Positions 40,883 to 52,575 of a stretch of 64,000 nt of DNA are shown here, in pieces; position 1 is the first letter of the stretch; the number at the start of each line of letters is the position of its first letter. The translations under genes were made by a program, and so were the position numbers. The notes below the pieces were generated by a model. The model was given only the letters and a program-made list of their open reading frames with translations. It did not search any database and was not told where the DNA came from. This DNA is from Plumapathes pennacea (taxonomy: Eukaryota; Cnidaria; Anthozoa; Antipatharia; Myriopathidae). The stretch spans positions 15,224,001 to 15,288,000 of the forward strand of contig OZ038466.1 in the NCBI GenBank assembly GCA_964036295.1, in the 5' to 3' direction.

Positions 40883-42026
40883 ACTAGACTGGCCTTGCCA
40901 GTGAGCTCGCGGCGTGAGTTGGGTCGAGACCAGAATATAAAATGGAAAGTAGGGGACAAGAGCGGAACTCCCAAGAGAGACTTCCAATTTCTCACCATAA
41001 AAATATCACACAGTATAGAGAACTTGGCTTTTGACACCTTGCTCTTTTGACACCTTGATTAAACTAAAAATTATTATTACAACACTCATACACTTGCTTC
41101 TTAAAGGTTGAGCGACCCTGCATCTTGAGAATGCGTGACATATCTTTTTATGCACAATCGATTATGACAGTTTGACCTTGACTCATATTTCTAATCAGAG
41201 GCCACGATTAATCCATCCTTCGTTTCACTACTTATGTGTTTTCTTTTATTAACTCAATACGTTTCTTCTATCAGGCTTTCGAGTATTCGTGCTCTGTAAC
41301 AAATATAAAATTGAAAGCGAGGAATGTCACACGAGAGATGTTTACAATATTATTGCGCTTTTGTTCACAGTGTGTTCAGTCCATTTGTGACTGCAAACTC
41401 AATCCTCAGAATTATTTCGGTGTATTTTTCATTTCTGGTATTCAATGACCATTGCGAAACAAAGGCTACATGATCGAATGAAAGAAACACTTCAACAGGC
41501 AATGTACGATACGCAGAAGAATTTTATGAGGCAACAGATGTCATGTACAGAGTAAAAGCATAAAGCGTCATTGTTTTACGGCTAAAGCTCAACGTAGCTT
41601 TGGTTTCTGCTTTCGCCCTGTTATCTTCCCAAAAGTATTTCGTGTCGCCACAGAAAGTTTCGTCGGGACTAAATATTTATCGGCGACAGCGGTACCATCA
41701 AACATTTGTTTACGGCTATTCTCAAAGCCTCCGCGGTGAACGCGAGCCAAAATCGTTCCCGAAAATCCAGTTTATCCGTGCATATTCCACAGAGCCAAAT
41801 GGTGTTGAGTTTGGATGGGATGCAGTTAACTTTTACACACAAGTAACGAGCAATTCACTGGCCATATCTCGAGTTGTTTAGCGAAGTCAATTACGTCATC
41901 TCCCAGCACGTGATAATATGAACCAATCACCGTGTGCTGATTCTCGACCCACAAAAAGGAAACAAAAAATAAAAAATAAAAATGTCCATTTTTAAGCTCG
42001 CTTGGGCCCCAGGCCCTCGCGAGCAA
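40883..42026 (+). repeat. Family A, copy 4 (~1.14 kb, complete)
   Basis: ACTAGACTGGCCTTGCCAGT at the start and GCTCGCTTGGGCCCCAGGCC-CTCGCGAGCAA at the end, without the duplications seen in copies 2 and 3. Best representative of the family. Confidence 0.88.
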
Positions 42027-42189
42027 TGAGACATTTTAAGAGAAGAATGTCAATATGGTAATAAACTGATCATGCTCATCTTGTGTCTCACAGCATCTTA
42101 CATTGATAGAGAATGTGCTTATCTGACTCTCTTTTGTCTAATATTCTGTAGAATTATTGTATATTTTATAATGGATTTTTAAAAGGAGT

Positions 42190-42831
42190 TTACAAAAATA
42201 TCTTAAGATTATGTACTAAAATTGGTACGGTTGTAAACATCGCATTACGGAGAGAATCGCTCTCTTTGCTCGCCTTGTGCGACATTTGTGATGCTGCCTG
42301 AAACTGACAACTGGCTGTGCTGAACGAGAACTGAAGCTGGAGATGCTTGAACATCAGCAAGGAATATTGAAGAAAACTTTATTTGCTTCTGTGAGGGCAG
42401 AGTCGGTGGTGATGGAAAACTAGAGAGCTTAAGCATCAGGACGGGAGAGGACGACGGCAACGTCGGTGAAACAATAAAACTTATTGCAGAAGACAAAAGG
42501 CGCACGTGAATATGTGAGATTGACATGATCTCGGGTTGTCGTGCTCTCGCGTGCGACTCCAAATTCTTCTTTTTTAGGCTGTTGTCAGGACGTGGACGAC
42601 ATTTTGAGAAATTACGACAATCGTTCTTCTTAGTAGGAGACGATGAAAGCAATAAAACTTCGGCAAAAACGGAACAAATTTGAGCAAACTAAGAATAGGC
42701 AAAGTTACAAAGACATAAGGATTACAGAGACACTCTTTTCCTGGTTCCTCGCGTTGCCGTCGCCGTCCTAGTTTGCTTAAGCTCCCTACTGTTTACATCG
42801 CGGAGGCGAACCGAAGTAAGCAATCGATCAA
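42190..42831 (+). repeat. Segment J, copy 2 (contains an inserted MITE)
   Basis: Same blocks as 21624-21903, interrupted between GATGGAAAACT and GTTTACATCGCGGAGGCGAA by the element at 42422-42787. Confidence 0.8.
42422..42787. mobile_element. 366-bp MITE with 3-bp target duplication (ACT)
   Basis: Left end AGAGAGCTTAAGCATC-AGGACGG...GACGACGGCAACG; the right end read inversely is AGGGAGCTTAAGCAAACTAGGACGGCGACGGCAACG, giving ~40-bp imperfect inverted termini. ACT lies at 42419-42421 and 42788-42790. The related locus at ~21858 has a single ACT and no insertion. The 3-bp duplication fits Harbinger-, CACTA- or Academ-type transposases, none of which is encoded here. Confidence 0.88.
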
Positions 42832-43084
42832 TTGCTGTTCCCTTTGCTGTTGTGTAAAAACACTTAAGGCATGCATTTTTTTTTTCCTCTTTGCTCATTC
42901 TTGAATTAGTGTTGTAAATTTGTCTCACCCGGGACTTGTAAGTCACTCTGAAAAGGTTGAAAAATCTGAAAAAACTTTCTCCACATTACTTCGTCGCTCA
43001 CGTGTTCATTGACCATTTGTCCACCCATGAGGTTATGAGCTGATAACCCATGTCAAAGGAACCAATCAAAAGCCTAGAAATCCA

Positions 43085-44400
43085 ATAACCGTGGTCCAGT
43101 TTTTGTGTCTACTGCTTCTAAGAAGCGCAGACACTATGTCATCGGGTGCATAAGTGAGGTAAGAATCGATAAATGGTCGCGCATTGATTTTCGGAACCAA
43201 AGAAAGGAAGCACTGGATTGCTGATTGTACACGAACTTCGCTATTGGTCGAGGAAACAATGACAGGGCGGCGAAGGCTGGTTTGTGACAAGCTCGTGATC
43301 ACGAGAAACCCATGAGGTCACAGCGTTTTCAAGGAGGCGATCAAGTTAGTGAATATTTCACAATGAATTGCTTTAAACTTAACAGGATAACTTGCCACAG
43401 CTTCGAAGTATGTGTCAAACCGGTCAAACGAAAGGTTACTTCAGTGTCATGAATCGACGAACGTGGTGCGAACTAAATGGATACGGAGTTAGAGCGACAA
43501 GTTTCCTTGACGAGGGAAAGCTGCGGATGCTTGACGAGGATACGCAAAACAACATCGAGCCCCTTTTGGGGAGACTAAAGCCCCTTGTGGGAAAAAATGA
43601 GTCCCGTTTGGGGAAGGAAAAGCCCCTTGTGGGAACATTTGAGCCCCATTTTATGCCGGAAACGCTCGAATGAAAGGTTCTGGCTAGTACATTTTTCTGA
43701 TGAGCTGTGTACAGTATGACAACATGTTGCAATGATATGTAAATCGACCAGTTATTATTTTGTGTCAATGTTTCAGTCGGCAGAGACAGTAAAATGTGAA
43801 GCACCTATGAATCTTCTATTTGGTCATTCACATGCGCGTTTAAATAAATATGTACTTCACTTGAGCCTAGTTGTGCTTGTCATTACTAATTTTATATTTG
43901 GACGGCCGTGGGGTGAAATGTTTACAAAAATCGTCAAGGCAACTGAATAGTCACATTTCCTATCAATGGCTACTGCAATCCTCAAGCACCTTCATCTCCG
44001 GGAACCTATGTTTCTCCAGTAGTTCAGTTTCGCCTCGTGACACTCTCGGAGTCGAGGTAATGCAAGTTCTTCTTTGTGCCGATCCGAGTTTTGATCTGTA
44101 AAATGCCTTCAATGTCTGGGTATCATTTACTCTGTTCCTGCATTAAGTGTGTGTGTTTTCCCTATACTTAAATTTTCCCATTTTTCCCAGAAAAAAAAAA
44201 CAATCGTTTCTTATACAACAATTTAGCATAAACACACATGCGACGTGACATTTTGGCAGCGGGCCAGCTGATTCAAGCTAACGGAAATACCTCACAAATC
44301 ATCTTGTGGTGCAAGAGGGGCTGTGGCAAATGCCAATTCTTATGCCAAAAAAAAAAAAGAAATTAAATGCAGTAGACACATGCACCTAGCAGGTGCCTAT
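43085..44400 (+). repeat. Repeat family F, copy 1
   Basis: Start region GTTTTTGTGTCTAC...GCAGACACTATG, AATCGATAAATGGTCGC and the end region ACAAATCATCTTGTGGTGCA, GTGGCAAATGCCA, AGTAGACACATGCACCT, AGGTGCCTATT recur in the same order at 54136-55130. The middle parts differ. No protein recognised. Confidence 0.65.
43557..43652 (+). repeat. Tandem ~45-bp repeat of palindromic GAGCCCC / GGGG units
   Basis: GAGCCCCTTTTGGGGA, AAGCCCCTTGTGGGAA, GAGTCCCGTTTGGGGA, AAGCCCCTTGTGGGAA, GAGCCCC: two copies of a two-part unit, each part a small CCCC-loop-GGGG hairpin. An open frame (43392-43673) runs through it. Confidence 0.8.
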
Positions 44401-44571
44401 TTTTAATAATTCAATTTGTTTTGTATCTGAACATTAAAACAGGTTAAAATCCTCCCAAAATCAAAGCAAAAACTGACAGGTTTACTTCAAAGTACACGGA
44501 CCTAATACCTCGCTAGCTTCTGCGGCGCTCAAATCTAGCCATACTTTAAACGGCTTATCAACAGTATAAAT

Positions 44572-45153
44572 TGTATTCTTGGTTTGCACTCACGTGGTTT
44601 TCACGGGTCACGTGACCGCAGCACCCTCCAAAATAACAGATTGTACCTTTCTGACTCCAGAACTGAAAAGAGCACACCTGAATTAGTCCAGATGCCAATT
44701 TTGGATTGTCCAGGCTTAATTTTGGCGAAGCAGCGGCAATTTGTTTTTTGGAGATTTGATAAGAGTTTGTATGCGGCGCCATGTTGGTGGACCAAGGTTG
44801 TACACCAACATGGCGGCCAATAACTCGGAACACGAAATGAAGCTGATGTACGACTCAGTTTGATTCTATGTTACTTCACATCCTTCGCAGTGCCAATTTT
44901 AAAATGTTTCGTGAAGGAAAACTTTATAATTCAGACACAAGCAACGATTTTAGTCGGCCACGAGCGTGTCACACGGTTTTGTTGTCACGGTATTCAAACG
45001 TCCATAGCTCCCGATAGATATTTTGTGTCGACCCAGAATTTTGCAGTAAGTATTAAGGCATAACAGTCTTGAACATATTAGTGTATCGGACTTGTAGGGT
45101 GCGTTACCTCTGTGATGGCCTTCTTATGACGTCACATGCAAACCAAGAATAGT
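44572..45153. mobile_element. Repeat family I element with inverted TATTCTTGGTTTGCA termini
   Basis: GTATTCTTGGTTTGCACTCA at the left and its inverse ending TGCAAACCAAGAATAG at the right. Inside is an inverted pair GCGCCATGTTGGTG / CACCAACATGGCGGCC (44777-44818). The right end recurs inverted at 28727-28835. It interrupts a segment that is continuous at 39605-40110. Confidence 0.7.
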
Positions 45154-45449
45154 TAACTCATTGTAGAAATCGCCGCCCGCTCAAATCGCAGCATATTTAT
45201 CAAATACACAGCTTTCCAACCCGACAAATTTTAAATCTTGAAAGAAAAAAAAAGTCGTCTGACCTAAGCAATTAAGTTCCGATTCTTCTGAGAGGAATAC
45301 GCCAGCTGAAACTGTTGACAGAAAATTATTCATTGGGTTCGTGTAAAAATCACTGGCCCATAGCATAAACAAGAACAGCAGGCTTCTATATTCTCTTCAA
45401 GTGATACAGTCAGTAGTACACACAAGGATATGGCTAGGCAAGCATAATT

Positions 45450-45621
45450 AAGAATTGGTTCATGTTTAGCGTGCGTCTATCGAGTTATGGATGCACGCGG
45501 GAAGTTGGGAGAGCACGAGAGAAGCGTAAGAGTAAGACTCTAGCTTCACGAGTGCTCTCTCAACTTCCCAAGTGCATCTATAACTCGATAGACGCACAGC
45601 TAAAAGCATGAACCAATTCTT
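45450..45621. repeat. Fold-back MITE with ~70-bp arms
   Basis: AAGAATTGGTTCATG...GCGTGCGTCTATCGAGTTAT is mirrored by ATAACTCGATAGACGCAC...CATGAACCAATTCTT; the inner GGGAAGTTGGGAGAGCAC / GTGCTCTCTCAACTTCCC pair extends the stem. Short loop, no coding capacity. Confidence 0.88.
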
Positions 45622-45913
45622 TTATAACATAGGCACACGAAATTACGAGCGAAAACAAATATTCACTTCTGATGGAATGCAAAATTCTCTTTCGACGCGC
45701 AAAAGGAAAAACAAACTCTGATTGAAAACACGCCACAACTTACTAACATTTCTGTCATCTAAAAGTTGATGAGATGAAAGATGTCGTTTAATCAACCAAA
45801 ACACTGAAAGTACTGTTAACCTGGCGTGGTGAAAGCCAGCAGCCTGCAGTGACTTTAGAATTTGTGACGATGTAAATGTTTTGAACGGTACATCGTTGAA
45901 GATGAACCCAGGA

Positions 45914-46525
45914 AATTCAAGCCGCCGCTTCAAAACAACGTGAGATTCACCTTGAACTATGGCAGACAATGCGGGTCTGGAAAAGCAAAGTGATACGTCG
46001 AAGAATGTGAACAATCACCATGAGCGAAAGAGATATAACTGTTTGCCGATCGGACTTGCTTGTTATTCGAGCTGCCAGCAAACTGTACTGTAAACACTGC
46101 AAGTATAGCGGCTTTCGGAATGAATGAACGCCGTTTCATTTCAAAGCCATTGAAGGCTTGACGGATATTTATCTTTGCTGTGATGGATTTCACTGTCCAT
46201 GAGAATTAAGCCGTCGAGAAATAGGTGAGTTTTGATTCATACAATTTTCTGTGCCGTTGAAATACAGAATTTTTCAGACTTGATTACTGATTTCCTTTGG
46301 GTGCCGGTTTGACTTCATGTAGTACAAATTTCTTCAGAAAATAAAGCTATTTTCTTCTTAGTTGTAAAGCTTCTGTTAATTTATAAACGAGGAAAGCTAG
46401 AAAAAGTCGAAAGGAAGCGGCATTTGCTCACGTCATATTACTGAGTACGGGCGTGCATGATAAAGTTATGGAGCACGCTCTTCGACCAATCAAAACGTGG
46501 CTTATATCGTGACTATGTTATAACT
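45914..46525 (+). repeat. Family D, copy 2
   Basis: Matches 9108-9712 over its whole length with small indels (for example a 9-17 bp difference after TTTCTGTGCC). Confidence 0.78.
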
Positions 46526-46978
46526 TGCCATCTTCAATGATTTCAAAACTAATAACATGCATACAATAATTTCTGCATTCTGATTGGCTGAGCGCACGTC
46601 AGTTTATCCCCAACAATGCAAAAATGTGTGATTAACAGTGCAAAAATGTGAAATTAAGGACCAGGTCGCACAAGGAAATTTAGTCGATAATAACTCAGCA
46701 TCGAGAGCAATACCACGGCTTCTTTAACGTTTGGTGGCAACTTGCAGACATATATCTCTGGTGACAAGTGCTGTTTGCACAGTGCGACCCGAGCCTAACA
46801 GTGCAGAAATTTGAAATAAAAAATTGCCAACAGCTGGCGGGCGTATTTGCAAAGCCAAAAAAAAAAAAAAAACAGAAACATGTTTTCATAGTTCCTCAGG
46901 ACAATTCTGATCCTGTTGACGAGAAAACAATTGAGCGATGTAAATTATTGTATGCATGTTATTAACAAGTAATCACAT

Positions 46979-47334
46979 GATTTCTCGTGCAATTTTGGAA
47001 TAAATGAGCACTCGTAAAAGTGAAGCATCTTTATTTATACACGGTAAGTAATTCAGCTAGTGTTGGTGGAAGACCTGTAGAAAGCAGACAGGTTCTGAAG
47101 GGAAAAACCGTTGGAGTTGCCTCCTCGGATGAAAAACCTTCTTACTACTGCCGGTAATGGGGATCAAACCCACGACCTCCTGGTTCAGAGCTTCATTATG
47201 GATTCTGGTCCACCACCCCAGACCGCTCGGCCACTGAATCAGTAAAGTTTTAAAAGACCAGGCGGCGCTCATGCAATTTCGTGGTCTTTTAATTTACTGG
47301 TGCTCATTTATTCCAAATTGCACTCAAAATCATG
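46979..47334. repeat. Family C inverted termini enclosing a tRNA-like insert
   Basis: Left GTGCAATTTTGGAATAAATG, right CATTTATTCCAAATTGCAC, the same arms as the fold-back at 17647-17774. Here they are separated by ~270 bp that include the tRNA-like unit at 47150-47245 and an inner AAAAGACCA / TGGTCTTTT pair. Confidence 0.7.
47150..47245 (-). repeat. tRNA-Ser/Leu-like sequence (SINE head or tRNA pseudogene)
   Basis: Minus strand: A box TGGCCGAGCGG; GGTCTGGGGTGGTGGACCAG; a long variable region; B-box-like GGTTTGATCCC before CATTACCGG. A canonical A box with a class II spacing points to tRNA-Ser or -Leu ancestry. The B box is one base off consensus (TTTGA for TTCGA), and the acceptor ends do not pair, so a functional tRNA is unlikely. 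Confidence 0.6.
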
Positions 47335-47934
47335 CAATTACCTATACAAACAGCAGTCCTCATGATACTTGAGGCCGTTTTTTTTTTGCGTGGCCCCCCT
47401 ACCTCATAAAAATGAATTGTCCTTAAACGCGAGCGCTCCCTATAAGAGGAGTGCTTCCCAGGGAAGATGTGACTCATTTGTGATTGACAGGGGCCGAGAC
47501 AAGAGCTCCTACTTAGTTAAAAAATTAAATTATTCAACACATTCTCTCTTGGGTTATCTGAACACCCACAAACAAAATGAGGAATGCTTTACGACCTTTC
47601 ATGAGCATAGTATTCATTTTGAGGAAATCTAGCAGCACAAACTGAAACTGAACTCCAAACCACATTAAATATTCAGCACGTGCGTCTACTGATAGGGGCG
47701 GGGCACTCCCTTTTACAGTGAGCGCTCGCGTTTAAGTCGCAATGTTTTTTTGTCTTAGATTTTCATGATTCTTTTCAACCCTCCTCTCTCTTTTCGGTTA
47801 CAATACTGAAGCTGAAAATATCCTAACAGTCACCAATTAATCCACATGCAGCTCAATCTTGTTAGAATTTCTCTTTCAAAAATTAAACAATACCGAACTC
47901 ACCACCACCAGATGAAAAATCACTCAGAATTGTT

Positions 47935-49300
47935 GAAGCTATTTGTATCATGCAAATAGCTTCTACAGTATGTCAAGGTTTTGCTAATTAGCTGTTCAGC
48001 CCATCTCATTAGGTGATTAAATTGTCCCCCCTCTAAGTGTTTATTAAGTCCAAAATTACTGAGGGGGATGGATTTTTTATTATCTAGTTATCCCAAAAAC
48101 CCCAAAAAGCACAGAAAGTGAGTTGATGTACTAATGTTATACAATATATAACTTGGTGACAGAATGTCAGATGGCAAATTTCCTCAACCCTCAGGGAGGG
48201 GTCTTCCTTACTGTACTATAACTACTAGCTCTCTTGCCATGATGAATCGCAATGGTGGCTGATAAAACTATAGAGTCCTGTCCATTCTTTGGTTTTTTTG
48301 GAAATTCTGCTTCTCTTTCAGCCCTTTATCTCACATATCCACATATTACCACAGCATCTGGCAGACAGGCAACACAGATTCACATTAAGAATGACATTTC
48401 CACAAAGAGCAACACTGTGAATAGGATATGCAAAGGAAGAACACTGCAGCTGTGACCATGTTTTTTTATCAAAGATAAAGCATATTCAGTTTCTTGCGTT
48501 CATTGATATGTTTGCACTTGATTTCAGGATACAAGTTCAGGACGCACAGAGTGACTGTACAGAATTTCTGAGTTGTTTGTTTAAATTGGCTCAAGCAAGG
48601 TTTTGTCCCTTTTCTGTCGAAGTTGAAGGGAGCAGACTTTTAAATATATACTGTATAAGTAAAAAATCAACAGGATATTTTAAGTGAATCCTTTTGTCAC
48701 CCCTCAAAGAAGTTTGTTTAGAGTGTGTTACAAAACTACATTAACACTTCAAATACATTAATACCTCATTCTTCTGCCTACTTTTTTAAAACACATTGCT
48801 CATTAGCACTGAACTTCTATTGATAGACAGTTTTTAGTTGAATTTCTTTTAAGATTTAATTCTAGTGTTTGTGGGTCAATTTCTTACATTGTCACTTTTT
48901 TTCAATTAGTGCTTTAAGTTTGCTGTGAGAATCTAGATTCCAGTCAAGATTCTAATTATACATAACATTGTAGTGCTAGCTTTTCTTTGACCTCTTTAAT
49001 TTATTTTGGGGTGATGTATAAGTTACCCAAAAGATGTCACAGTAAACTTTACTGTGACTCCACCCAGTGGGTGGGGGTGACAGACATGTATAAGTTACTA
49101 GATCCCAAAAGTATTATAATAAGTCAAAATATGGTTTACCTGACATATATTGAAATATTTTAGCAAGCTATACTGAACATTGCTCCTTGTGTGTCAATCA
49201 GCTCAAAATAATATCTATTTACAATCTCATGCTTGTGCATTTGTGTTTTGTCATGCATGGTACAGTAGCTGGTTTGTGTGACACAAACAAATTTGGAAGC
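47935..49300 (+). repeat. Repeat family E, copy 2
   Basis: Starts with GAAGCTATTTGTATCATGCA-AATAGCTTC, then follows 37294-38900 in order. Its 3' part (TTTCTGAGTTGTTTGTTTAA...GTCAATCAGCTCAAAAT) is also found at 57890-58420. The LINE at 49344 follows directly. Confidence 0.7.
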
Positions 49301-49343
49301 TAGCTCTGGATAACAGAAAATATGTTGGCGTCTTATCCTGCAT

Positions 49344-50381
49344 ATGAGCAAGGCCTATGATTCACTCCACCAACCATTGCTAATTAGCAAATTAGGGGCT
49401 TACGGATTTTCAGAGAAGGTGCTGAGTCTCATGAGATCATACTTCAAAGGTCACTATGCCAGAGTCAAGACTGGACCTGTAACCAGTAACTGGACAGAGG
49501 TGCACAGAGGATGCCCCCAAGGCTCAACATTTGGCCCTTTGCTATGGAACATCTTCCAAAACGATTTGTCTTACAAGACAAGGAGCTCAGACCTCACAAT
49601 GTATGTCGACGACCACCAACTGTTCACGGTCAAAGACACGCCAAAAGAGGCCAAAACAACAATAAAATTAATAGCAATGGCGATATGATATCACAATGGT
49701 ACCAAGAAAACCAACTCACAGGAAATTTCGACAAATACCAAGCATTGGCACTGGGACCTAGTGTACAAACAGTAACAAGCATATAAACGTGACAATAATG
49801 GGCCAAAACGTGAGGACCTCTGACGAACTAAAACTTTTAGGAGTAACTCTAGATAACCAGCTGCGCTAAAAGACCCATATTGCTGATGTATGCAGGAGAG
49901 GAAGTAGGCAAGTCGGCATCCTAACGTGTTTACGAAACATGATTCCTACCCAGGCTAAATTGCAGCTATATAAAGCTGCAGTTTTACCACACCTCACCCA
50001 TTGCCACACCATGTGGCACTTTTGCCAGGCACCAGAAAGATAGAAAGGATACAAGAGAGAGCTCTACGGGCCATATACCGAAACAAGGACAAGGACTACA
50101 ATGCACTCCTGAAGATTGCTGGTCTACCCACCCTGGAGAACAGAAGGCTACAAGATATTACCATCATTATGTTTAAAGTCAAGAACAACCTGTGCCCCGC
50201 ATACATTCAGGACTTGTTCAAACGCCCCAACAATCAATACAATTTAAGGAACGCTGATTTCGTCATCCCACGATACGACACTGTTCGTTATGGAAAACAT
50301 AGCATTTGGTACTTGGGACCCCTGCTGTGGTCCAAGCTAAGTGTGTCTGTCAGAACAATCCCAACAATTAAAAACTTTTGA
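49344..50381 (+). pseudogene. LINE reverse transcriptase and C-terminal region, frameshifted
   Basis: SKAYDSLHQPLLISKLGAYG (RT motif A region), EVHRGCPQGSTFGPLLWN (motif B) and LTMYVDDHQLF (motif C, the catalytic Asp pair) are in one frame to about 49688. The next frame gives MISQWYQENQLTGNFDKYQA. From about 50001 the post-RT region reads ERIQERALRAIYRNKDKDYN and YGKHSIWYLGPLLWSKLS. At least two frame changes and stops separate the parts. Group: Jockey/CR1 superfamily, by motif style. Confidence 0.82.
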
Positions 50382-50682
50382 AATTGAGTAAGGGAACTAG
50401 ACCTACTGTAGCAGAACTGTTAAAGGACAGATGCACGAACTGCACTCTATGTTCGACGTAGATATACTACAATGACATATATAGTTATAAGTTTTTACAG
50501 TTAAAATGTAGTCATACATAGATAGGATTTTAGACTTAGTAAATTTAGCTAGGTGTGTGAACCCTAGGTTTAGGTTTCAGAATTCATACTTCATACTACT
50601 TGAATTGGTATTTTAACTAGGTGTCCCCAATTAGTAGAAGGAATGTTTCCCTCAATTATACAAATCTCAACACATAAATAAA

Positions 50683-50726
<44 letters not shown>
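49344..50726 (+). mobile_element. LINE (CR1-like), 5'-truncated, with (TTA)n tail
   Basis: RT fragment, C-terminal region and 3'UTR end in AAATAAAG followed by (TTA)n at 50683-50726, the tail style of CR1-like LINEs in cnidarians. The endonuclease and the first RT blocks are missing. Confidence 0.8.
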
Positions 50727-50727
<1 letters not shown>

Positions 50728-51950
50728 AAAAAACAAAATTCTAGGGGGGTGAATAGGGGTCTTCAAGTCTGCCAATCTACGCCAGTTTTGTGTCAAATCC
50801 GCCAATCCACATCTTTTTTCCTTAAAACTCGAATCCGCTAGACATTTGATTCATTTTGTAAAGTATGACATATGAGCCTGCCACTAACGATTTCCTGTCA
50901 GCAATTTGTTTTGCAGCGTACAGAAATTTAGGAACTTACTGAGAGTGCTGATCATGTCTGGTGCTCCATCGAATTTACATGACAACTTGTTGATTCCAAG
51001 ACTAAACTAAATATCATGAGCTGAATGTATCTTATCATTTTCCTGACTCCCCAACATGTAAAAAACATTCACGAGTTTGCAGGTCAGGCAGCCTTTTATT
51101 TCCTAAATGTATCTGGCCCTCAGTGAGGCCTGTGAAAAGACACTGGGCGAGTTGCACAATGGATCACAATGGCAGAGATTCCACTAGATTCGTCCATTAG
51201 CTGATACAGAGTACCGGTAGGATATATATTTTCAGGTACGGAGCCACCTGGAACCGGTACAACAAATATTGTGAAGCAAAATATTCATTTCTTCTGCTGC
51301 AGCGGAAATGGACAAGTTTTCGACTGTTGCAGAGGTTTTTTTCAGTAGAATGTGTAGAATATCTAGTGTGGGCTGACCCTTTGGACAGGAGAGCCATCAG
51401 AAAAACATGTTGCACCTCATTTTCTTCCAGTTGGGAATACCAGCAGCCTCAATTTTTTCCAGCACAGTACAATTTTTATTGGTAAAATACCAGCATTTGC
51501 CAGTATAGCAGAATTTCTCAATGGATCCCTTAATACTTACAGGCCCCACACTTTGATGACACGGATTCTATAAAAGCCACAAAATGTTCCAACATAGAGG
51601 CTATAATGCAACTGTAAATTGTATTTGCCTAAATTGTATTTTTAATTGCAAAACCATGATTCATTCATAAGTACATTCACAAGACCAGATCATTCTGTGA
51701 CTGAGACAATACATGCTCTCACAGCTTGACACGACATTGTATCTGCAGTGCACCAAAATTTCTTTTTTGGAATAAATTCATCCTCTCTCCTTCAGACCTT
51801 CCAAACAGAAGAGGGCAGTACACTCAATTGTTTTCATCTCCACGTGAACAGCAATGATTACTTGTGTCACTGTGCACACCGGAATTTCCTAGGTTAGAGT
51901 CCAGGGGCTACGCTGCTTTGACTACTGTAGTTTCCAGATTTCCTTTCTAT

Positions 51951-52401
51951 ACCGTGTAGGAGTTTAATTTTGCAGGAGTTAATTTTTGCAGATTTCCTTC
52001 AATCCGCCAAGAAAAAAAATCCTGCAAAATCTTCCACGCAAAAATATACTCTCAGAACTCCCATAACTCCAAGGCGACTGGCACAACAGTCATCTGTATT
52101 CCCTATTAAACTCCAGACACGCCCTCAAAAGAAGCAGAGATTGTTATTATAATCGACTAGTTCCTTTTTTACAAGAAGGTACAATAATTCACCCAGGTTT
52201 TGTCGTTTTTTATGCGCTAGAACAACAACCATAACTATAGTTTGAAATTATAAGTCAGGAAGTAAAATTTCAATTTAATACCGATACTGCCTTGGTTTTT
52301 ATTAATACTTTATGTCTCAATCAGCAAAAATTACCTCCCGCAAAACAAATGAGTCGGCAATCCCCAAATTTTTCCTCCCGCAAAAATTTCTTCTTACACG
52401 G
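51951..52401. mobile_element. TA-flanked non-autonomous element
   Basis: Left CCGTGTAGGAGTTTAATTTT and right (read inversely) CCGTGTAAGAAGAAATTTTT, with TA on each side (51949-51950 and 52402-52403). The motif TTTTGC(A/G)GGAG is repeated four times near the ends. No transposase; ~450 bp. Confidence 0.7.
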
Positions 52402-52439
52402 TATGAGTCAAGGCCTCAAAAGTGATTTTAAACCATTAT

Positions 52440-52575
52440 AAGATTCAGGATCCGTGCTCTAAAACAACAAAAATCCGAAATCCGGGCCAAAATTTTAGAT
52501 GAATCCGTGATCCGCCGCACTTTGAAAATCCGCGAATCCGTAAACAAGAACTACGAAATCCAAAATCCGCGCGCT
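52440..52575. repeat. Cluster of AATCCG motifs
   Basis: About ten ATCCG occurrences in 135 bp (GGATCCG, AAATCCGAAATCCGGG, GAATCCGTGATCCGCCG, AAATCCGCGAATCCG, AAAATCCGCGCG), irregularly spaced. A weaker echo lies at 50790-50840 (AATCCGCCAATCC). It lies ~100 bp inside the first intron of PTPMT1. Confidence 0.6.

Noticed and set aside
47150-47245. Functional tRNA-Ser or tRNA-Leu gene
   Set aside because: B box off consensus and acceptor ends do not pair; it lies between MITE arms.
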